This document shows positions 13,225-15,546 of a stretch of 15,546 nt of DNA, one piece after another; position 1 is the first letter of the stretch, and each line of letters opens with the position of its first letter. Origin of the DNA: CAXGUU01 sp964012875 (lineage in GTDB: Bacteria; Pseudomonadota; Gammaproteobacteria; Ga0077536); NCBI GenBank assembly GCA_964012875.1, contig CAXGUU010000043.1:1-15546 (forward strand), given 5' to 3'. The notes under the pieces were generated by a model. That model saw only the letters and a list, made by a program, of their open reading frames with translations. It made no database searches and was not told where the DNA came from. The position numbers and the translations under genes are program-made.

Positions 13225-13947
13225 CTAGCCCGCGACGATTGCTTTCAGCTCTGACAGGTTTTCGAGACGATGATCGGGCGCCACCGTTTCGCGGCCGACC
13301 AGTAAAGGCGGTGGCATGCCGCCGTCCGAGACCAGTGCGGTTCGCATACCGATTGCATTGGCCCCGGCGATATCGTGTTCGGGCGAGTCACCGACAAACA
13401 GCACGTTCGCAGCATGAAGACCGGACAGCTCAAGCGCATGTTCAAAAAAGCCACGGTGCGGCTTGCACGACTGCGCCGACTCTGAGCTCGTCCAGTGATC
13501 GAAATACTGCTCCAGGCCTTCGCGTTCGATCAGCGGGAGCAACATATCGTCGTCAATGTTGGAGACAACAGAGAGATAGAGGCCTGCCTCCTTCAGATGC
13601 GCCAGCGTCTCTGTGCAATCTTCCTTGAGCACGAGGCAGTTAACGATGGCTTCGCGGTGTGTGTTCAGGTACCAGTTTGCGGTGTCATCGTCCGCGGACC
13701 CGCCTAGTATTTCGGCAAAGCGCCGAAACGTATCCACAAAAAAATCGCTGTGCAGATAGTAGTCTTGTTCCGCGTAGTGCGAATTAACATCGCGGCCGGC
13801 CTGCGTGTAGGCCTGTTTGATGTCATCTGTCTTCCGGGCAAGACCGAGGCGTTCGGCGCCGTCGATGAGCAGCGGCAGGGTTGCGCGTGCGACATTGCGG
13901 TAGCTGAACAGCGTGCCACCGAGATCGAAAAATACGCCCTGGGTCAT
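13225..13947 (-). CDS. HAD-superfamily hydrolase
   Basis: A 240-residue haloacid dehalogenase-like hydrolase with an alpha-helical type I cap. Core motifs: I, FFDLGGTL (6-13), with nucleophile Asp8; II, VVSNID (127-132), with Ser129/Asn130; III, CKPHRGFFEHAL (161-172), with Lys162; IV, FVGDSPEHDIAGA (184-196), with Asp187 and Asp192. In motif I the second Asp of DxDGT, the usual acid/base of phosphatases, is Gly10 (DLGGT). This variant recurs in part of the family and makes the reaction type uncertain: a phosphatase using another acid, or a non-phosphate substrate. The cap, about residues 16-100, is helical and aromatic-rich (QDYYLHSDFF). It is cytosolic. It lies 56 bp after the TPR gene on the minus strand, probably in one operon; no clear Shine-Dalgarno is seen before the ATG. 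Confidence 0.9.
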   Translation of the reverse strand: MTQGVFFDLGGTLFSYRNVARATLPLLIDGAERLGLARKTDDIKQAYTQAGRDVNSHYAEQDYYLHSDFFVDTFRRFAEILGGSADDDTANWYLNTHREAIVNCLVLKEDCTETLAHLKEAGLYLSVVSNIDDDMLLPLIEREGLEQYFDHWTSSESAQSCKPHRGFFEHALELSGLHAANVLFVGDSPEHDIAGANAIGMRTALVSDGGMPPPLLVGRETVAPDHRLENLSELKAIVAG

Positions 13948-13973
13948 CGCGTGCGAGCCGGTGAGTTGCGCTT

Positions 13974-14022
13974 AGTCGATGACGTCCCGGAATCAGGTCC
14001 GGGCTATGAGGTCTGATCGACT
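13974..14022. terminator. Nested inverted repeats between TPR and HAD genes
   Basis: An inner stem CCCGGA-(6 bases)-TCCGGG (13986-14003) abuts the TPR stop codon. An outer pair AGTCGAT (13974-13980) and ATCGACT (14016-14022) encloses it, the latter inside the TPR 3' end. On the minus transcript this would form a two-part stem. There is no T-tract, so it is more likely an mRNA processing or attenuation element than a plain terminator. Confidence 0.35.
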
Positions 14023-14489
14023 CCGAATCGCTGCAGACGTTTCTCCAGCGCTTCAGCCTTCCGCTTGCTGCCGCCCAGGAACCCCGGGGCCTTGCGGTAG
14101 TATTCGATCAGATCGCGAATCGCATCGGTGTCGTAGGGGTCAAGTTCGACTGCCTGCTCCAGTGCCAAACGGGTCTTTTTCGCAAGCCCGATGGCATCGC
14201 TCCAACCCGCCCGTTCGGCCATGCGCCCGTAGCTCTTGCCCTGAACGTGCGCGCAGCGTGCGCATGCGGGCTCGGACTCAAGTGCGGCTTCCATTAATGC
14301 GGCGGCGGTTTCGTAGTCCCCGGCCTCAAATGCCCGCAAACCGCCGACGAAGGCTTGGTGGCCCTCGAGTGCCAGAACGTTGGCGCTCATGACAACGCCA
14401 AAAACGAGACTAAATGCGGCTTGCACGTTCTTGATTATATGGAGAAATGATCGGAATGGCGGCGCATCATAGGCAATCCGCCGGTCCAA
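14004..14489 (-). CDS. Exported TPR-like repeat protein
   Basis: A small helical-repeat protein of up to 161 residues. A hydrophobic stretch AAFSLVFGVVMSANVLA (about 24-40), preceded by Lys20, looks like a Sec signal peptide with cleavage near ALA/LEG, so the mature protein is probably periplasmic. After it come TPR-like helices: AFEAGDYETAAALMEAALESEPACA, then AIGLAKKTRLALEQAVELDPYDTDAIRDLIEYY, then APGFLGGSKRKAEALEKRL. The last block (PGxxGGS-x-x-KA) recurs in a group of bacterial TPR proteins of unknown role. CxxC at ACARCAHV may bind metal or form a disulfide. The start is uncertain: the frame opens at a TTG (14489), with a GTG at 14426 and an ATG at 14390, none with a good ribosome binding site; the ATG would remove the signal core. 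It lies 111 bp after the azoreductase gene. Confidence 0.75.
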   Translation of the reverse strand: MDRRIAYDAPPFRSFLHIIKNVQAAFSLVFGVVMSANVLALEGHQAFVGGLRAFEAGDYETAAALMEAALESEPACARCAHVQGKSYGRMAERAGWSDAIGLAKKTRLALEQAVELDPYDTDAIRDLIEYYRKAPGFLGGSKRKAEALEKRLQRFGVDQTS

Positions 14490-14600
14490 TGCCAGTCATT
14501 TGCAGCCAAAGCTGTAACCTGAATCACGTTTTTACAGTTGTATCGACGCCCCCGCTGCCTCGTCATCGGCGCACGGCGCGGAGACGACTGATGCCCGCTT

Positions 14601-15227
14601 TCAGAAGTTCGCTGCGATGGCTGCCGCCGCTGCACAGGCGTCATCGCCTGCCTTTGAGACCTCTTCCGGGGTTGCCAGGGTTGGCGCCACGATGACTCGT
14701 TGAACGTCGGTGATACCGACGAAAGCGAGCCAGTTTTCAACCGTTGGTTTCTGCAAATCCATGGCTTCAGCCCCGCTGCCGTCGTGGTAAACCCCAGCGC
14801 TTGAATAAACCGCGACCGCTTTGCCGCTACCGAGCCCGCTGTATCCGGTGGCCGGATCGAAACTCCAGGTCAGGCCAGGCTGGGTCACGACGTCGATGTA
14901 TTGTTTGAGGCGGTAGGGAATGCCGAAGTTCCACATGGGTACCGAGATCAGGTACTTGTCCGCAGCGTTAAAGCGGTTCGCCCATTCAGTTACGATGGCC
15001 CACGCGGCCTGCTCGTCCGCAGTCGGCTCCTGCCCGTGCATGACGGCGTACTTGGCGTCAATCATCGCGCCATCAAAGCTCGGTATGTCTTCCGCCCAGA
15101 GGTCGAGGCGGTCGATGGAATCCGCGGGCCTGGCTTGCGCATAGGCGTCGAGGAAGGCGTTGGCGACCTTGATGGAATGCGAGCGCTCTTTGCGGGGTGA
15201 AGACTCGATATACAGCAGCTTGGCCAT
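14601..15227 (-). CDS. azoR: FMN-dependent NADH azoreductase
   Basis: A 208-residue flavodoxin-like FMN oxidoreductase of the AzoR family. These dimeric cytosolic enzymes reduce quinones, and azo and nitro compounds, by two-electron transfer from NADH, and mainly serve in quinone and electrophile detoxification. Evidence: an N-terminal strand and FMN-phosphate loop YIESSPRKERSHSIKVANAF (6-25), and the signature PMWNFGIPYRLKQYIDVVTQPGLTWSFD (97-124), equivalent to PMYNF...LK-x-Y-x-D in E. coli AzoR. GSGKAVAVYSSAGVY (133-147) follows, and the C-terminal FVGITDVQRVIVAPTLA is normal. The length matches the family. AAGGA 8 bases before the ATG supports the start. It is the first gene of the minus-strand series leading to TPR, HAD and DUF4440, and is divergent from the P450 gene across 89 bp, where both promoters must lie. 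Confidence 0.93.
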   Translation of the reverse strand: MAKLLYIESSPRKERSHSIKVANAFLDAYAQARPADSIDRLDLWAEDIPSFDGAMIDAKYAVMHGQEPTADEQAAWAIVTEWANRFNAADKYLISVPMWNFGIPYRLKQYIDVVTQPGLTWSFDPATGYSGLGSGKAVAVYSSAGVYHDGSGAEAMDLQKPTVENWLAFVGITDVQRVIVAPTLATPEEVSKAGDDACAAAAAIAANF

Positions 15228-15316
15228 GAGCGGGTTCCTTGGGTTTTAATGGATGCGGCGATTATAGGTTAGTCGCGCGCTCGCAATCGAAAACGAGGCA
15301 GGCCCCTTTTATTCAA

Positions 15317-15546
15317 ATGGCTCGACGCATCACTCATCCCCCGCGTAGCGATATTCGCATTATGGACCCGGAGTTCCACCGTAATCCGTTCACCGCGTAT
15401 GAGTGGATGCGCGAACACGCCCCGGTTTACTACGACGCCGAGGCGCCGGTTTATGGTGGCCGAGGTGCCTGGGGTATTGCGAGTTACCGGGCGATTCGAT
15501 TCGTTGCCACTCACCATGAGCAATTCATTTCAGGTCGTGGATCGCG
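15317..15546 (+). CDS. Cytochrome P450, N-terminal fragment (runs off window)
   Basis: Only about 76 codons are visible. They match the N-terminus of a soluble bacterial P450: RIMDPEFHRNPFTAYEWMRE (14-33), then HAPVYYDAEAPVYGG, then AWGIASYRAIRFVATHHEQF and ISGRGSR. This is the standard order of D-P-x-x-x-x-x-P-(Y/F)-x-x-Y-x-x-(L/M)-R, P-V-Y-Y-D, W-x-(I/V)-x-x-Y and F-(S)-S-x-x-G. The haem-binding Cys, the I-helix and the ExxR motif lie outside, so the subfamily and substrate cannot be judged. ATG 15317 fits the family start, although the ribosome binding site is poor (GAGGCAGG is about 16 bases away); ATG 15362 is an alternative but would cut conserved residues. No ferredoxin or ferredoxin reductase is seen in the window. 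Confidence 0.8.
   Translation, partial: MARRITHPPRSDIRIMDPEFHRNPFTAYEWMREHAPVYYDAEAPVYGGRGAWGIASYRAIRFVATHHEQFISGRGS

Overview
The window reads as a chromosomal segment of a gammaproteobacterium, probably an environmental or uncultured one. The main taxonomic hint is a YheU-family gene, a family typical of Gammaproteobacteria. The rest of the gene content (DUF1272, an EncFtn ferritin-like protein, many flavin and other oxygenases) also fits a proteobacterium rich in catabolic genes. Coding density is high, base composition is moderately GC-rich, and I see no insertion sequence, CRISPR array, rRNA or tRNA.

Layout. (1) Positions 1-7600 form a plus-strand block: a 5'-truncated flavin-containing monooxygenase (FMO), a C45-type autoproteolytic acyltransferase/hydrolase, a DUF1272 zinc-ribbon-like protein, a short encapsulated-ferritin (EncFtn) domain protein, an NtaA/DszA-type LLM flavin monooxygenase, a crotonase and a Baeyer-Villiger monooxygenase. 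Gaps of 26, 30, 86 and 48 bp make 1526-5684 look like one operon. A possible terminator and a 266-bp spacer separate the BVMO. (2) Positions 7601-9551: an unassigned 354-bp stretch, a DUF2784 membrane protein on the minus strand, then a divergent phytanoyl-CoA dioxygenase-like gene. (3) Positions 9630-11723, minus: a secreted PQQ dehydrogenase with a C-terminal cytochrome c domain, preceded by a palindromic operator candidate. (4) Positions 11724-12680: an unresolved 693-bp stretch holding an interrupted reading frame, then yheU. (5) Positions 12740-15227, minus: a DUF4440/NTF2-like protein, a HAD hydrolase, an exported TPR-like protein and an FMN-dependent azoreductase. (6) The start of a cytochrome P450 runs off the right edge.

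Function. Five oxygen-using enzyme types (FMO, LLM, BVMO, Fe/2-oxoglutarate dioxygenase-like, P450) lie in 15 kb, together with a periplasmic alcohol dehydrogenase, a crotonase and an acyltransferase/hydrolase. This suggests oxidative breakdown or modification of hydrophobic carbon compounds; the substrate cannot be read from the sequence. The most unusual protein is the EncFtn-like one. It has no cargo-loading tail and no encapsulin shell gene nearby, and it carries lysine where the family has an iron-binding glutamate. The PQQ dehydrogenase and the crotonase also lack residues considered characteristic of their families.
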